The notes: generated by a model from the sequence alone, not told the origin. A stretch of 64,000 nt of DNA from Mycobacterium sp. SMC-2 (GCF_025263485.1 NZ_CP079863.1:248001-312000); one strand, 5' to 3'; positions 19,882 to 32,087 are shown, counted from the first letter of the stretch. Translations and numbers: made by a program.

Positions 19882-21090
19882 TTAGTCACGCAGTTCCTGG
19901 CCGAAGGTGGCCACCATGGCGTCGACTGCGAACTTGGGCTTGACGTTGCTGGCCAACGCCTCGCGGCATTCCAGGACGGCCTCGATGCAGCGCAGCAGCC
20001 GCTGGGGGGAGGCATGCGCCGCCAGCGCCGAGACCCGGTCGGACATGTCGGGATGGTTGTGGCGCACCGACCCCGCGCCCGCCGAGACCATGAGTGCGTC
20101 GCGGAAATACGTCGCCAAGTCGATCAGCGCCCGGTCCAGCGCGTCGCGCGACGCCCGGGTCTGACGCGACTTCTGCCGCCGCTCGAGGTCTTTCATCGCG
20201 CCCGAGGCACCCCGCATCGCCCCGGCGGCGCCCTTGCCCGTGCCGCCGGCGCCCAGGGCCGTCCGCAGCTCCTCGGTCTCGGCGTCGGCGCGGTCCGCGG
20301 TGAGCACCACGGCCTCGGCCTCGGCCGCGGCCACCAATTCCTCGGCGGCGGCATAGGCCCGCGCCGGCGTCGCGGCGTCCCGCACCAGGCCCAGCGCCCG
20401 CTCCCGGCGCTCCCGGGCCTCGGGATCGGTGGCCAGCCGCCGCGCCCGGCCCACGTGGCCGCCGCTGACCGACGCCGCCCAGTTCGCGGTTTCCGGGCTC
20501 AGGCCGTCGCTGTCTATCAGCACGCGCGCGATCGCCTCGGTCGGCGGGGTGACCAGCGCGACGTGCCGGCAGCGGGAACGCAACGTGATGGCGATGTCCT
20601 CGGGATCCACCGATGGCGCGCACAACAGGAACACCGTCGACGGCGGGGGTTCCTCGACGACCTTGAGCAGCGCGTTGGCGGCGCCCTCGGTCAGACGGTC
20701 GGCGTCCTCGATCACGACGATCTGCCGGTTCCCGGTGGCAGGACGCCGCGACGCGATCTGCACGATGGCGCGCATCTCGTCCACCCCGATGGACAGCCCT
20801 TCGGGAACCACCCGGCGTACGTCGGCGTGGGTACCGGCCATGGTCGTCGTGCATGCCCGGCATTGCCCGCACCCGGGTTCCCCGTCGGAGGTGCACTGCA
20901 GCGCGGCGGCGAAGCACAGCGCCGCGACCGAGCGCCCCGACCCGGGCGGACCCGTGATCAGCCACGCATGTGTCATAGTCCCGTCGCCCGCGTCGCTGTG
21001 AACCAGATCACCGCGGGCCGCCCTGGCGGCGGCGAGCAGCTCGGCGGTCACCACGTCCTGGCCTATCAGCCGCGTAAACACCCCGGACAT
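19882..21090 (-). CDS. holB: DNA polymerase III delta' subunit
   Basis: A 402-residue AAA+ clamp-loader subunit. The N-terminal ATPase domain has a P-loop (GPPGSGRS, with Arg instead of the usual Lys), a cysteine cluster matching the clamp-loader zinc module (CGQCRACTTT with an upstream Cys), VIEDADRL (Walker B region) and LRSRC, the sensor/arginine finger equivalent. Delta' is often unable to hydrolyse ATP, which fits the altered P-loop. It corresponds to Rv3644c. Two ATG codons in a row (21093 and 21090) are possible starts; neither has a clear ribosome binding site. The gene is divergent from the adenylate cyclase gene. Confidence 0.9.
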   Translation of the reverse strand: MSGVFTRLIGQDVVTAELLAAARAARGDLVHSDAGDGTMTHAWLITGPPGSGRSVAALCFAAALQCTSDGEPGCGQCRACTTTMAGTHADVRRVVPEGLSIGVDEMRAIVQIASRRPATGNRQIVVIEDADRLTEGAANALLKVVEEPPPSTVFLLCAPSVDPEDIAITLRSRCRHVALVTPPTEAIARVLIDSDGLSPETANWAASVSGGHVGRARRLATDPEARERRERALGLVRDAATPARAYAAAEELVAAAEAEAVVLTADRADAETEELRTALGAGGTGKGAAGAMRGASGAMKDLERRQKSRQTRASRDALDRALIDLATYFRDALMVSAGAGSVRHNHPDMSDRVSALAAHASPQRLLRCIEAVLECREALASNVKPKFAVDAMVATFGQELRD

Positions 21091-21246
21091 CATCGGTAAC
21101 AGTAGCCACCACCGCCGACAGATACCGGCCGGCCACCGTATCGCGACGATCCCGTTACATTGCCCCTCCTTAACGGCCCGGGTGGGCGGCGCGGGAAGAG
21201 CGTTGTAAGTTTCCGACAAGTCCCTGCTGACCGATACGGTGGGATC

Positions 21247-22868
21247 GTGGCAACACCGGCAGCACTGCCCGGGCGAATCGGCGGATTCGTCCGGTGGGTG
21301 GTGCGTACCCCGTGGCCGCTGTTCTTGCTGAGCATGCTGCAGGCCGACATCATCGGCGCCCTCTTCGTGCTCGGCTTCCTGCGCTACGCGCTGCCCCCCG
21401 AGGATCGGATCCAGCTGCAGGATCTGCCGGTGCTGAACCTGGCGATCTTCGCCACCGCGTTGGTCGTCCTGTTCGTCGTCGCCTCGATGGTGAGCCTGAA
21501 GCTGCTGATGCCGGTCTTCCGGTGGCAGCGCCGCGACAACCTGCTCGCCGAGGCCGACCCCGCCGCCACCGAGCTGGCCCGCAGCCGGGCGTTGCGGATG
21601 CCCTTCTATCGCACGGTCACCAGCATGGTGGTCTGGTGCATCGGCGGCGTGGTGTTCATCATCGCCAGCTGGTCGGTGGCCCGGTTCGCCGCGCCCGTCG
21701 TGGCCGTCGCCACCGGGCTGGGCGCCGCGGCCACCTCGATCATCGGCTACCTGCAGTCCGAGCGGGTGCTGCGCCCGGTGGCGGTGGCCGCGCTGCGCAG
21801 TGGGGTGCCCGAGAACGTCAAGGCGCCCGGTGTCATCCTCCGCCAGATCCTGACGTGGATGCTGTCCACCGCCGTCCCGGTGCTGGCCATCGTGCTGTCG
21901 GTGGTGGCGGACAAGGCGTCCCTGCTGCATGCCACGCCGGAGAAGCTGTTCACCCCCATCCTGTTGCTGGCGCTGGCTGCGTTGGGCATCGGCTTCGTCA
22001 GCACCCTGCTGGTGGCCATGTCGATCGCCGACCCGCTGCGTCAGCTGCGCTGGGCGCTGTCGGAGGTGCAGCGCGGAAACTACAACGCGCACATGCAGAT
22101 CTACGACGCCAGCGAGCTGGGCCTGCTGCAGGCCGGCTTCAACGACATGGTGCGCGACTTGTCCGAGCGGCAGCGGCTGCGTGACCTGTTCGGTCGCTAC
22201 GTCGGTGAAGACGTGGCCCGCCGGGCCCTGGAGCGCGGCACCGAGTTGGGCGGCCAGGAGCGCCACGTCGCGGTCCTGTTCGTCGACCTGGTCGGCTCCA
22301 CCAAGCTCGCCGCGACCCGGCCGCCCGCCGAGGTGGTCCACCTGCTCAACGAGTTCTTCCGGGTGGTGGTCGAAACCGTCGGCAGGTACGGCGGTTTCGT
22401 CAACAAATTCCAGGGCGACGCCGCGCTGGCCATCTTCGGTGCGCCGATCGAACACCCCGACGCTTCGGGTGGCGCGCTCGCCGCGGCCCGCGAGCTGCAC
22501 GACGAGCTGCTCCCGGTGATCGGGTCCGCGGAGTTCGGGATCGGGGTGTCGGCGGGCAGGGCGATCGCCGGGCACATCGGCGCGCAGGCCCGCTTCGAGT
22601 ACACGGTGATCGGCGACCCGGTCAACGAGGCCGCCCGGCTGACCGAGCTGGCCAAACTCGAGCCCGGCCACGTGCTGGCGTCGGCGATCGCGGTCAGCGG
22701 CGCCCTGGACGCCGAGGCGTTGTGCTGGGATGTGGGCGAGGTGGTCGAGCTGCGCGGGCGCACCGCCCCCACCCAATTGGCTCGGCCGGTGAAGCTGGCC
22801 GGAGCCCCGGACTCCCAGCACGCACGGGCCCCCGAAGAGGTGCACAGCGAGGCGATCGGCCCCGGCTA

Positions 22869-22872
<4 letters not shown>
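21247..22872 (+). CDS. membrane class III adenylate cyclase (6TM-HAMP-cyclase)
   Basis: A 541-residue enzyme making cAMP from ATP. Six hydrophobic segments cover about 1-270, a HAMP domain follows (about 275-330, with SIADPLRQLRWAL), and the catalytic domain runs from about 350. The metal-binding aspartates are in LFVDLVGST and FQGDAALAIFG, the base-recognition lysine in NKFQGD, and the transition-state Asn/Arg in VIGDPVNEAARL, so the enzyme looks fully active. It corresponds to Rv3645, the main cyclase responding to fatty acids in M. tuberculosis. The start is the GTG at 21247. The stop interlocks with that of topA (CTAA 22869-22872). The cAMP receptor Crp is encoded at 51818-52492. Confidence 0.93.
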
Positions 22873-25664
<2,792 letters not shown>

Positions 25665-25857
25665 CTACGCTTACGCTCCATCCTTGCTCTCGGCCCCCCT
25701 GCGAGGCCGCCCCGCAGAAGAATGACAGGCCGGCGTCAAAAATTCCGCGGAAATTCAGATACGCCAGCGTTCCTTCGCCCTCGGGCACCTGACAATTTCG
25801 CACCCTTGGGCGCGACTGCGCAAACCGGGCGTCCGAAAGACAAATCCTTTTCTGCGG

Positions 25858-26448
25858 TTATACCCGCGGCCACGCCGATGACGCGTCAACTCCGTCGGGG
25901 GCGTCGCCCACGTTCTCTACCAGGCGCGACAGTCGGCGACGGCCGCTGATCCGCAGCGCCGGGCGGCCGCCGCGGGTGCCGATCAATGTCGGTGCGATTC
26001 CCACCCGCATCAAAGCCGACGCCAGCGGGGAATGGGTATCGGGCGCGTGCGGATCCAGGCCCAACAGGTAATGGTCGCCCTCCGGGTGACCGGCCGCCAG
26101 CGTCCACGCCCGCAATTCACGCGGCCCGGGCAGCCACCGCGGCGGCACCGTCTTGACCGCGCCGCGCGTCCATTCGGTGGCCAGACTCACCAAGGTGGGG
26201 GTGACCGCCGTCCGCACCAACGGCGTGTCCTCGTCGGTCCGGCCGATCTCGGGTTCCAGCCCCGCCTCGTGGATCATCTCGGCCAGCGCGGCGGCGCGCC
26301 AGGGCAGATCGACCACCACGGAGAGCCGCGCGCCCTGCGCCTGCGGGCCGGTGACCATGACGATCTGACCGGACGCCGCCAGCACCCCGGAGAGATCGGC
26401 GGCCGCGGGCGGCACCGACTCCGCTGTGAAGAAGGAGAGCTGGCTCAC
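25858..26448 (-). CDS. conserved hypothetical protein (Rv3647c family)
   Basis: A 196-residue protein without signal peptide, membrane segment or recognised catalytic motif. The start is the GTG at 26448, giving VSQLSFFTAES as the N-terminus and a length close to Rv3647c (192 residues). The sequence has a predicted alpha/beta core with several Arg/Pro-rich loops and a C-terminal RISGRRRLSRLVENVGD segment that could bind nucleic acid (speculative). It is always found next to topA in mycobacteria as far as I recall, which may indicate a link to DNA topology or replication. Confidence 0.8.
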   Translation of the reverse strand: MSQLSFFTAESVPPAAADLSGVLAASGQIVMVTGPQAQGARLSVVVDLPWRAAALAEMIHEAGLEPEIGRTDEDTPLVRTAVTPTLVSLATEWTRGAVKTVPPRWLPGPRELRAWTLAAGHPEGDHYLLGLDPHAPDTHSPLASALMRVGIAPTLIGTRGGRPALRISGRRRLSRLVENVGDAPDGVDASSAWPRV

Positions 26449-26530
26449 GCCACCGACAGTAGGCCAGGCCGAGCATCCGCGTCCTGAGGCAATCGGCGCG
26501 GCGGCGGTTTCGCGAGCCGGACCCAATACG

Positions 26531-26572
26531 AAAACCCCCCGGCGGGCCCGCTGGGCGGGACTGCAGGGGGGT
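26531..26572 (-). terminator. intrinsic terminator after cspA
   Basis: On the minus strand, GACCCCCC and GGGGGG arms enclose a second GC-rich inner stem (CCCGCC/GGCGGG) and are followed by TTTT. The hairpin begins 22 bases after the cspA stop codon, a good rho-independent terminator for a short abundant transcript. Confidence 0.75.
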
Positions 26573-26594
26573 CCGTGGAGATTTCGGCTCGTCC

Positions 26595-26798
26595 TTAGAC
26601 GGAGCGGACTCCGGTGGCCTGGGGGCCCTTAGGGCTGTGGCCGATTTCGAACTCGACCTTCTGGTTTTCTTCGAGGGTGCGGAAGCCCGAACCCTGGATC
26701 TCCGTGTAGTGGACAAACACGTCGGCGGAACCGTCTTCGGGGGCAATGAACCCGAAGCCCTTCTCCGCGTTGAACCACTTCACAGTTCCCTGTGGCAT
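26595..26798 (-). CDS. cspA: cold-shock-domain protein A
   Basis: A 67-residue single cold-shock domain. The RNA-binding motifs RNP1 (KGFGFIAP) and RNP2 (VFVHYTEI) are intact, and the length is that of a typical CspA. Such proteins bind single-stranded RNA and DNA and keep mRNA unfolded. It corresponds to Rv3648c. The start is the ATG at 26798. The gene is monocistronic, ends in a strong terminator, and has a 259-bp gap to the divergent helicase gene that leaves room for a long 5' leader, which often controls csp genes. Confidence 0.96.
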   Translation of the reverse strand: MPQGTVKWFNAEKGFGFIAPEDGSADVFVHYTEIQGSGFRTLEENQKVEFEIGHSPKGPQATGVRSV

Positions 26799-27057
26799 CT
26801 CTCGATCTTTCCTTTTCTTCTGGGTGCGGGGCATCGCCTTTCGATGCCCCGGGCCTCGTACGACCGCCATACCTCGCTCAGTCGCCGGAACTTCACCCGA
26901 CCGATTAACCTCGCAGGAACCGCGGCCGCAACGTCGATCCTGCGAAAGTTTGACACGAACACAGAAGCTGCGACCGCAAATAGTCAACCATGTTCATCGC
27001 TTCCGCGACAGACTTGCGCCTTGGACGCAATCTCAGCCGGGTCCCAGGAGGGTGCGA

Positions 27058-29388
27058 ATGGCGAGTTTCGGCAGCGGCCTGCTCGCCGCCGCGCTCGCCG
27101 GTGCCGACGCCGACGAGCACCCGCTGCGCCACGTCGCCGAGCTGCCGCCGCGAAGCGGCCGCCCGCATAGCTGGCCGGCGTGGGCCGAGCCCGACGTGGT
27201 GCGCGCGTTCACCGACCGCGGCATCCATTCCCCCTGGTCACACCAGTCGGCGGCCGCGGAATTGGCTCACGCCGGCCGCCATGTCGTGGTGAGCACCGGG
27301 ACCGCGTCGGGCAAGTCACTGGCCTATCAGCTTCCCGTCCTCAATGCGCTGGCCACCGATCCGCGCGCCCGGGTGCTGTACCTGTCCCCCACCAAGGCGC
27401 TGGGCCACGACCAGTTGCGCGCCGCGCACGCGCTGACCACGGCCATCCCGCGCCTGCACGACGTCGCGCCCACCGCCTACGACGGCGACAGCCCCCCGGA
27501 GGTCCGCCGCTTCGCGCGCGAACGTTCCCGGTGGCTGTTCTCCAATCCCGACATGATCCATTTGTCGATTCTGCGCAACCATGCCCGCTGGGCCGTGCTG
27601 TTGCGGGGCCTTCGGTTCGTGATTGTCGACGAATGCCATTACTACCGCGGCGTTTTCGGCTCCAACGTGGCGATGGTGCTGCGCCGGCTGCTGCGGCTGT
27701 GCGCGCGATACTCGTCCTCGCCCACGGTGATCTTCGCCAGCGCGACGACGGATGCACCGGGTGCGACGGCCGCCGAGCTCATCGGCCTTCCCGTCGAGGA
27801 GGTCACCGAGGACGGTTCGCCGCAGGGCGCCCGGACGGTGGCGTTGTGGGAGCCGGCGCTGCGGACCGACCTGCTCGGCGAGAACGGCGCGCCGGTGCGC
27901 CGCTCGGCCGGCGCGGAGGCGGCGCGGGTGATGGCCGACCTGATCGCCGAGGGGGCGCAGACGCTGACGTTCGTGCGGTCGCGCCGCGCCGCGGAGTTGA
28001 CCGCGCTGGGCTCCCAAGCGCGGCTCGACGACATCGCCCCGGAGCTCGCCGGCAAGGTGGCGTCGTATCGGGCCGGCTATCTCGCCGAGGACCGCACCGC
28101 GCTGGAGCGCGCGCTGGCGGAGGGCCGGCTGCGCGGCCTGGCCACCACGAACGCCCTGGAGTTGGGCGTCGACATCGCCGGGCTGGACGCGGTGGTGCTC
28201 GCCGGGTTCCCCGGGACGGTCGCCTCGTTCTGGCAGCAGGCCGGCCGGTCGGGCCGCCGCGGGCAGGGCGCGCTCGTCGTGCTGATCGCCCGCGACGACC
28301 CGCTGGACACGTACCTGGTCCACAACCCCGCCGCGCTGCTGGGCAAGCCGGTCGAGCGGGTGGTGATCGACCCCGCCAACCCCTACATTCTTGGTCCCCA
28401 ATTGCTTTGCGCCGCGACCGAAATGCCACTCGACGAAGCCGAGGTGCGTGACTTCGGCGCCACCGAGGTGGCCGGGGGCCTGGTAGACGACGGGCTGCTG
28501 CGGCGCCGCAGCGGCAAGTACTTTCCCGCGGCCGGCCTGGAACCGCATGGGGCGGTGGACATCCGGGGGTCGGCGGGCGGTCAGATCGTCATCGTCGAGG
28601 CCGACACCGGGCGGCTGCTGGGCAGCACCGGGGTCGGTCAGGCCCCGGCGTCGATCCACCCGGGCGCCGTCTATCTGCACCAAGGGGAGAGCTACGTCGT
28701 CGACTCGTTGGACCTCGAGGATGCGATCGCCTTCGTGCACGCCGAGGACCCCGGCTACGCCACGTTCGCGCGGGAAATCACCGACATCGCCGTCACCGGC
28801 ACCGGCGAGCGCTCGCAATTGGGGCCGGTCACCCTGGGTTTGGTGCCGGTCAGCGTCACCCACCGCGTGGTGGGGTATCTGCGCCGCCGGCTTTCGGGAG
28901 AGGTGATCGACTTCATCGAGCTCGACATGCCGGAGCAGACGCTCGCGACCACCGCGGTGATGTACACCATCACCGAAGAAGCGTTGCTGCGCAAGGGTAT
29001 TGACGCACCGCGGATCCCCGGCTCGCTGCACGCCGCCGAGCACGCGGCGATCGGCCTGCTGCCGTTGGTGGCCAGCTGCGATCGCGGCGACATCGGCGGT
29101 CTGTCCACCGCGGTGGGACCCGAACCCGGCGGCCTGCCCAGTGTCTTCGTATACGACGGCTATCCGGGCGGCGCCGGGTTCGCCGAACGCGGATATCGCC
29201 GGGTGCGTACCTGGTTGGCGGCGACGGCCGCGGCCATCGAGGCATGTGAGTGCCCCCGGGGATGTCCGTCCTGCGTGCAGTCCCCCAAATGCGGCAACGG
29301 CAACGACCCGCTCGACAAGGCGGGCGCAGTGCGGGTGTTGCAACTGGTCCTGGGGGAGTTGCCGCGCGCTGAAGGACCCGGCGGATGA
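27058..29388 (+). CDS. SF2 helicase of the SftH/MrfA type
   Basis: A 776-residue DNA helicase. Walker A is STGTASGKS (about 80-90), the DEAH-type box is VDECHYYRG, and motif VI is QQAGRSGRRGQGA. The C-terminal DUF1998 region ends in a four-cysteine cluster (CECPRGCPSC and a later Cys). M. smegmatis SftH is a 3'-5' translocase of this clade, and the Bacillus relative MrfA takes part in mitomycin repair, so a repair role is likely. It corresponds to Rv3649. The ATG at 27058 has GGAGGG at 27047-27052. PE33 (Rv3650), which follows in M. tuberculosis, is absent. Confidence 0.92.
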   Translation: MASFGSGLLAAALAGADADEHPLRHVAELPPRSGRPHSWPAWAEPDVVRAFTDRGIHSPWSHQSAAAELAHAGRHVVVSTGTASGKSLAYQLPVLNALATDPRARVLYLSPTKALGHDQLRAAHALTTAIPRLHDVAPTAYDGDSPPEVRRFARERSRWLFSNPDMIHLSILRNHARWAVLLRGLRFVIVDECHYYRGVFGSNVAMVLRRLLRLCARYSSSPTVIFASATTDAPGATAAELIGLPVEEVTEDGSPQGARTVALWEPALRTDLLGENGAPVRRSAGAEAARVMADLIAEGAQTLTFVRSRRAAELTALGSQARLDDIAPELAGKVASYRAGYLAEDRTALERALAEGRLRGLATTNALELGVDIAGLDAVVLAGFPGTVASFWQQAGRSGRRGQGALVVLIARDDPLDTYLVHNPAALLGKPVERVVIDPANPYILGPQLLCAATEMPLDEAEVRDFGATEVAGGLVDDGLLRRRSGKYFPAAGLEPHGAVDIRGSAGGQIVIVEADTGRLLGSTGVGQAPASIHPGAVYLHQGESYVVDSLDLEDAIAFVHAEDPGYATFAREITDIAVTGTGERSQLGPVTLGLVPVSVTHRVVGYLRRRLSGEVIDFIELDMPEQTLATTAVMYTITEEALLRKGIDAPRIPGSLHAAEHAAIGLLPLVASCDRGDIGGLSTAVGPEPGGLPSVFVYDGYPGGAGFAERGYRRVRTWLAATAAAIEACECPRGCPSCVQSPKCGNGNDPLDKAGAVRVLQLVLGELPRAEGPGG

Positions 29389-29592
29389 CGACGCGTCGGT
29401 GAGCGGTTGGCGGCCCGGCTGCGGCGGCGTAGCAAGCTTCCGAGACCGCAACTTCGTTGGCATCCGGTGGGGCCGTCCTTGTCACCCGAAGGTGTTGGCG
29501 CAGAGAGGGTTACGGTCTTGCACGGCCGGTTCCGGCATGGCCGTTAGGCCCGAGGTCACGACAGTTCGGCTTCTCGCCGTAAAATCGACGGC

Positions 29593-30630
29593 ATGGCCCA
29601 CGACTGGTTGCTCGTGGAGACGCTGGGGGGTGAACCCACCGTGGTCGCGCAGGGACGCCAGCTGAAGAATCTCGTCCCGATCACCACGTTCATGCGCCGC
29701 AGCCCCTATCTCTCCGCGGTTCGGACGGCGATCGCCGAGTCGGTGCAGACCGGGCAGGCCTTGACCAGCATCACTCCCAAGCGCGACCGCGTCATTCGCA
29801 CCGAACCGGTGGTGATGTCCGACGGCTATATCCACGGCGTGCACGTGTGGACCGGTCCGGCCGACATCGAACCGCCCGAGCGGCCGATCCCGGGGCCGCT
29901 GAAGTGGGACCTGACCCAGGGCGTCGCCACCGACACCCGGGAGTCGTTGGTGAACAGCGGAAAGAACCCCGAGGTGGAAGTCACCTTCGGCAGGGCCTTC
30001 GCGGAAGACCTCCCCTCGCGCGAGCTCAATCCCAACGAGACCAAGGTGCTCGCCATGGCCGTCAAGGCCAAGCCGGATCAAACCATTTGCAGCACATGGG
30101 ATCTCACCGACTGGCAGGGCAATCCGATGCGGATCGGTTTCGTCGCGCGCACCGGCCTGGAAACCGGGCCCGACGGCCGGGAACACCTGGTCGCGCGGGC
30201 CATCAACTGGCGGGCCGAGCTCAAGGGCCCGGGGGTGTCGACGGACGATCTGGCGCAACGGATCCTCAGCGGGCTCGCCCAGGCCGGCGTCCACCGCGCG
30301 CTGATCGACCTCAAGAACTGGGCCCTGCTCAAATGGCTGGACGAGCCGTGCACCTTCTACGACTGGCGCGGTAGTGAGACCGGCAAGCCGAGGGTTCACC
30401 CCGACGACCAGCACCTGGTGTCCTCGATGACAGAGGAATTCGCCAACGGCGCCACCAGCCGGGTGCTGCGCATGCCCGGCAATAACGACGATTGGGTGCC
30501 GGTGCACGTCACCGTCAACAGGGTGGAACTCGAACCGGACGCCTACGCCGGGCTGGTCTCGCTGCGGTTGCCCTCCGCGGAGGAACTCGCCGCCGCGGGG
30601 CTGGCGGGTGGCCCCGACCCGACGGCCTAG
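29593..30630 (+). CDS. multi-domain sensory protein, Rv3651 family
   Basis: A 345-residue soluble protein. M. tuberculosis Rv3651 was shown by crystallography to be built of PAS/GAF-like sensor domains without an output enzyme, and the length is the same here. Visible features are the GRQLKNLVPITTF region near the N-terminus, a Trp-rich middle (STWDLTDWQGNP) and VHVTVNRVELEPDAYAGLVSLR near the end, consistent with stacked mixed-strand sensor folds. No kinase or DNA-binding domain is present, so partners must carry the signal. The stop interlocks with that of the convergent tad operon (CTAG, 30627-30630). The ligand is unknown. Confidence 0.85.
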   Translation: MAHDWLLVETLGGEPTVVAQGRQLKNLVPITTFMRRSPYLSAVRTAIAESVQTGQALTSITPKRDRVIRTEPVVMSDGYIHGVHVWTGPADIEPPERPIPGPLKWDLTQGVATDTRESLVNSGKNPEVEVTFGRAFAEDLPSRELNPNETKVLAMAVKAKPDQTICSTWDLTDWQGNPMRIGFVARTGLETGPDGREHLVARAINWRAELKGPGVSTDDLAQRILSGLAQAGVHRALIDLKNWALLKWLDEPCTFYDWRGSETGKPRVHPDDQHLVSSMTEEFANGATSRVLRMPGNNDDWVPVHVTVNRVELEPDAYAGLVSLRLPSAEELAAAGLAGGPDPTA

Positions 30631-30986
30631 TTCAGCGCCGGGCCCGCCCGCGCGGCGGCGCTCGCCACACCGCCGAACACCGCCACCCGGACCGTGACGA
30701 CGACGTCGAGATCGTCCACCGCGCAACTGGCATCGGTCCGCATCTCGCGGGCCACCGCCGCCGCGCGGGCGCAGGCCGCTGCGGCTCCGGACGGTAGCCG
30801 GGCCGCGGCGGCCAGCGCGGCCAGGTCGGCGGCCGCCTGCGCGCGATGACGTGCCACCACCACCGAGCCGAGGTACGCCCCGGCCCCCGTGACGCACAGC
30901 AACACCGCCGCCATCCACGCGGCGACCAGGGTGGCCGAGCCCCGATCATCCCGAAGGCTCCGCCGCCGAAACCGCTTTGGCCCCAA
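30627..30986 (-). CDS. TadG/TadE-like small membrane protein, last gene of tad operon
   Basis: A 119-residue protein if the TTG at 30986 is used. DRGSATLVAAWMAAVLLCVTGAG is a pilin-like hydrophobic N-terminal segment with a preceding Gly, then AAADLAALAAAARLPSG, the typical AADLAALAGA segment of TadG/DUF4244-type proteins, and a short C-terminal beta region. It corresponds to Rv3654c (about 84 residues). No ATG or GTG lies near the expected start, so the first residues are uncertain. The gene overlaps the upstream TadE-like gene by about 40 bp. It is probably a minor pilin or pseudopilin of the Flp system. Confidence 0.7.
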   Translation of the reverse strand: MGPKRFRRRSLRDDRGSATLVAAWMAAVLLCVTGAGAYLGSVVVARHRAQAAADLAALAAAARLPSGAAAACARAAAVAREMRTDASCAVDDLDVVVTVRVAVFGGVASAAARAGPALN

Positions 30987-31248
30987 TGTCGATCGCCGGC
31001 AACAACTTCGACTGCGCGACGACGGTGGCCACCAGGAACTCGCCGTCGCGGTGCACCTCGACCCGCGCGCCGACAGGTGCGATGCGGCGAGCCGCGCCCA
31101 GTGCCGAGCGTTGGTCGCCGCGGGCGGCCAGCCGGGCGGCCTCGCGGGCGGCGTCCACGCAGCGGACCTGCATCGACACCGCGGTGACACCGGCCAGACA
31201 CAGCATGAGCACGACGACCAGCGTGGCGATGCCAAGCGCCGCCTCCAC
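30946..31248 (-). CDS. TadE-like minor pilin (start uncertain)
   Basis: The frame ends at 30946 and encodes a TadE-type protein: STVEAALGIATLVVVLMLCLAG hydrophobic segment, then VRCVDAAREAARLAARGD and a short beta-rich tail with two basic patches. GTG at 31248 is the nearest ordinary start, but it begins at the Val of G-ASTVE. That removes the Gly before the pilin-like cleavage site, while the coding pattern continues to about 31272 where flp ends. No ATG, GTG or TTG is in frame between 31248 and 31497. It corresponds to Rv3655c (about 125 residues). Either an unusual start codon is used or the pilin motif is not needed. Confidence 0.6.
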   Translation of the reverse strand: MEAALGIATLVVVLMLCLAGVTAVSMQVRCVDAAREAARLAARGDQRSALGAARRIAPVGARVEVHRDGEFLVATVVAQSKLLPAIDIGAKAVSAAEPSG

Positions 31249-31271
31249 GGTGCTGGCACCGGCACTGCCGG

Positions 31272-31475
31272 CTAGACCTTGGTGTTGAGCGCGCGACCGA
31301 TGACGTTGGTCAGCGCCGACACGACGGAATCGCCGGTCACGACGGTGTACAGGATGGCGCCGAAGGCGGCCGCCGCGATGGTGCCGATGGCGTACTCGAC
31401 CGTCGACATGCCCGACTCGTCGGCCGCCAAGACCGTCACGCGCGCGACGAATACCCGAAATATGTTGTGTAGCAA
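31272..31475 (-). CDS. flp: Flp-type pilin
   Basis: A 67-residue type IVb prepilin. A short basic/hydrophobic leader ends at DESG, where the prepilin peptidase site G|MSTVE (Glu at +5) is followed by the hydrophobic core YAIGTIAAAAFGAILYTVV. This is nearly the M. tuberculosis Rv3656c sequence, the structural subunit of Flp (CFP-type) pili. The start is a TTG at 31475 with GGGGAAGGGAAAG just upstream. It lies between the platform genes and the minor pilins in the usual tad order. No prepilin peptidase gene is in the window. Confidence 0.92.
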   Translation of the reverse strand: MLHNIFRVFVARVTVLAADESGMSTVEYAIGTIAAAAFGAILYTVVTGDSVVSALTNVIGRALNTKV

Positions 31476-31490
31476 TGCTTTCCCTTCCCC

Positions 31491-32087
31491 TCACCATAAT
31501 CCCGATTGCAAGACGTCACCGGCGAGCCCTGCCACCACGGGAACGATCCCCAGACACACGAACGCGGGCAAGAAGCACAACCCGAGCGGTCCGGCGATCA
31601 GCACCCCGGCGCGCTCGGCGGCGGCGGTGGCCGCGTGCGCGGCGTCGTGACGTGACTGGTCGGCCAATTCGGCGATGCCCTCGGCCAGCGCCGCCCCCGA
31701 GGCCGCCGAACGCCGGGCCAGCCGCAGCAACGCCTCGACCTGCGCGTCGGCCGAGTCGGCCCGTAGGCCCGGCGTGGCCGTCCAGGCGACGACGGGATCC
31801 GCGCCCAGCGCCAGCAGGTCTGCCGCGCGCCGCAGGACCCGCGCCAACGTCGGCGGTGCGGACGGTGCGGCGGCAGCCGCGGCGGTGGCGACCGCCATGC
31901 CCGCCCCCAGGCACACGGCCAGCACGTCGAGACAGGATGCGACCGCCAACGGATCGGGGCCTCGCGCCGGCCCCTGCACCGCACGGGCCCGGTGCTCGCG
32001 GACCGGTATCCGCGCCCGCGACCGCACCAGCGATGGGCCCGGGCCGATCCACGCGGCCAAGGCCAGCAACACCGCCGCCGTGCTCAC
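31491..32087 (-). CDS. tadC: TadC-like pilus platform protein
   Basis: A 198-residue type II secretion F-domain protein, with hydrophobic segments at the N-terminus and C-terminus and a helical central part (RRAADLLALGADPVVAW, LLRLARRSAASG). It pairs with TadB as the inner-membrane platform of the Flp pilus. It corresponds to Rv3657c (191 residues). The GTG at 32087 overlaps the TGA of tadB (GTGA), implying coupled translation. The gene is shorter than proteobacterial TadC, as usual in actinobacteria. Confidence 0.85.
   Translation of the reverse strand: MSTAAVLLALAAWIGPGPSLVRSRARIPVREHRARAVQGPARGPDPLAVASCLDVLAVCLGAGMAVATAAAAAAPSAPPTLARVLRRAADLLALGADPVVAWTATPGLRADSADAQVEALLRLARRSAASGAALAEGIAELADQSRHDAAHAATAAAERAGVLIAGPLGLCFLPAFVCLGIVPVVAGLAGDVLQSGLW

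Noticed and set aside
19882..22845. A very long open frame (987 codons) on the minus strand covering both the delta' gene and the adenylate cyclase
   Set aside because: Only its last 402 codons look like a protein (delta'). The rest is the antisense of the cyclase gene with Arg/Gly/Asp/His-rich, family-less translation, typical of high-GC shadow frames.
27316..29463. A 715-codon minus-strand frame antisense to the SftH-type helicase
   Set aside because: Same composition artefact; no ribosome binding site and no domain pattern.
29389..29592. Search for PE33 (Rv3650) between the helicase and the Rv3651 gene
   Set aside because: No PE-like frame or export motif exists in the 204-bp gap, so the gene is absent here.
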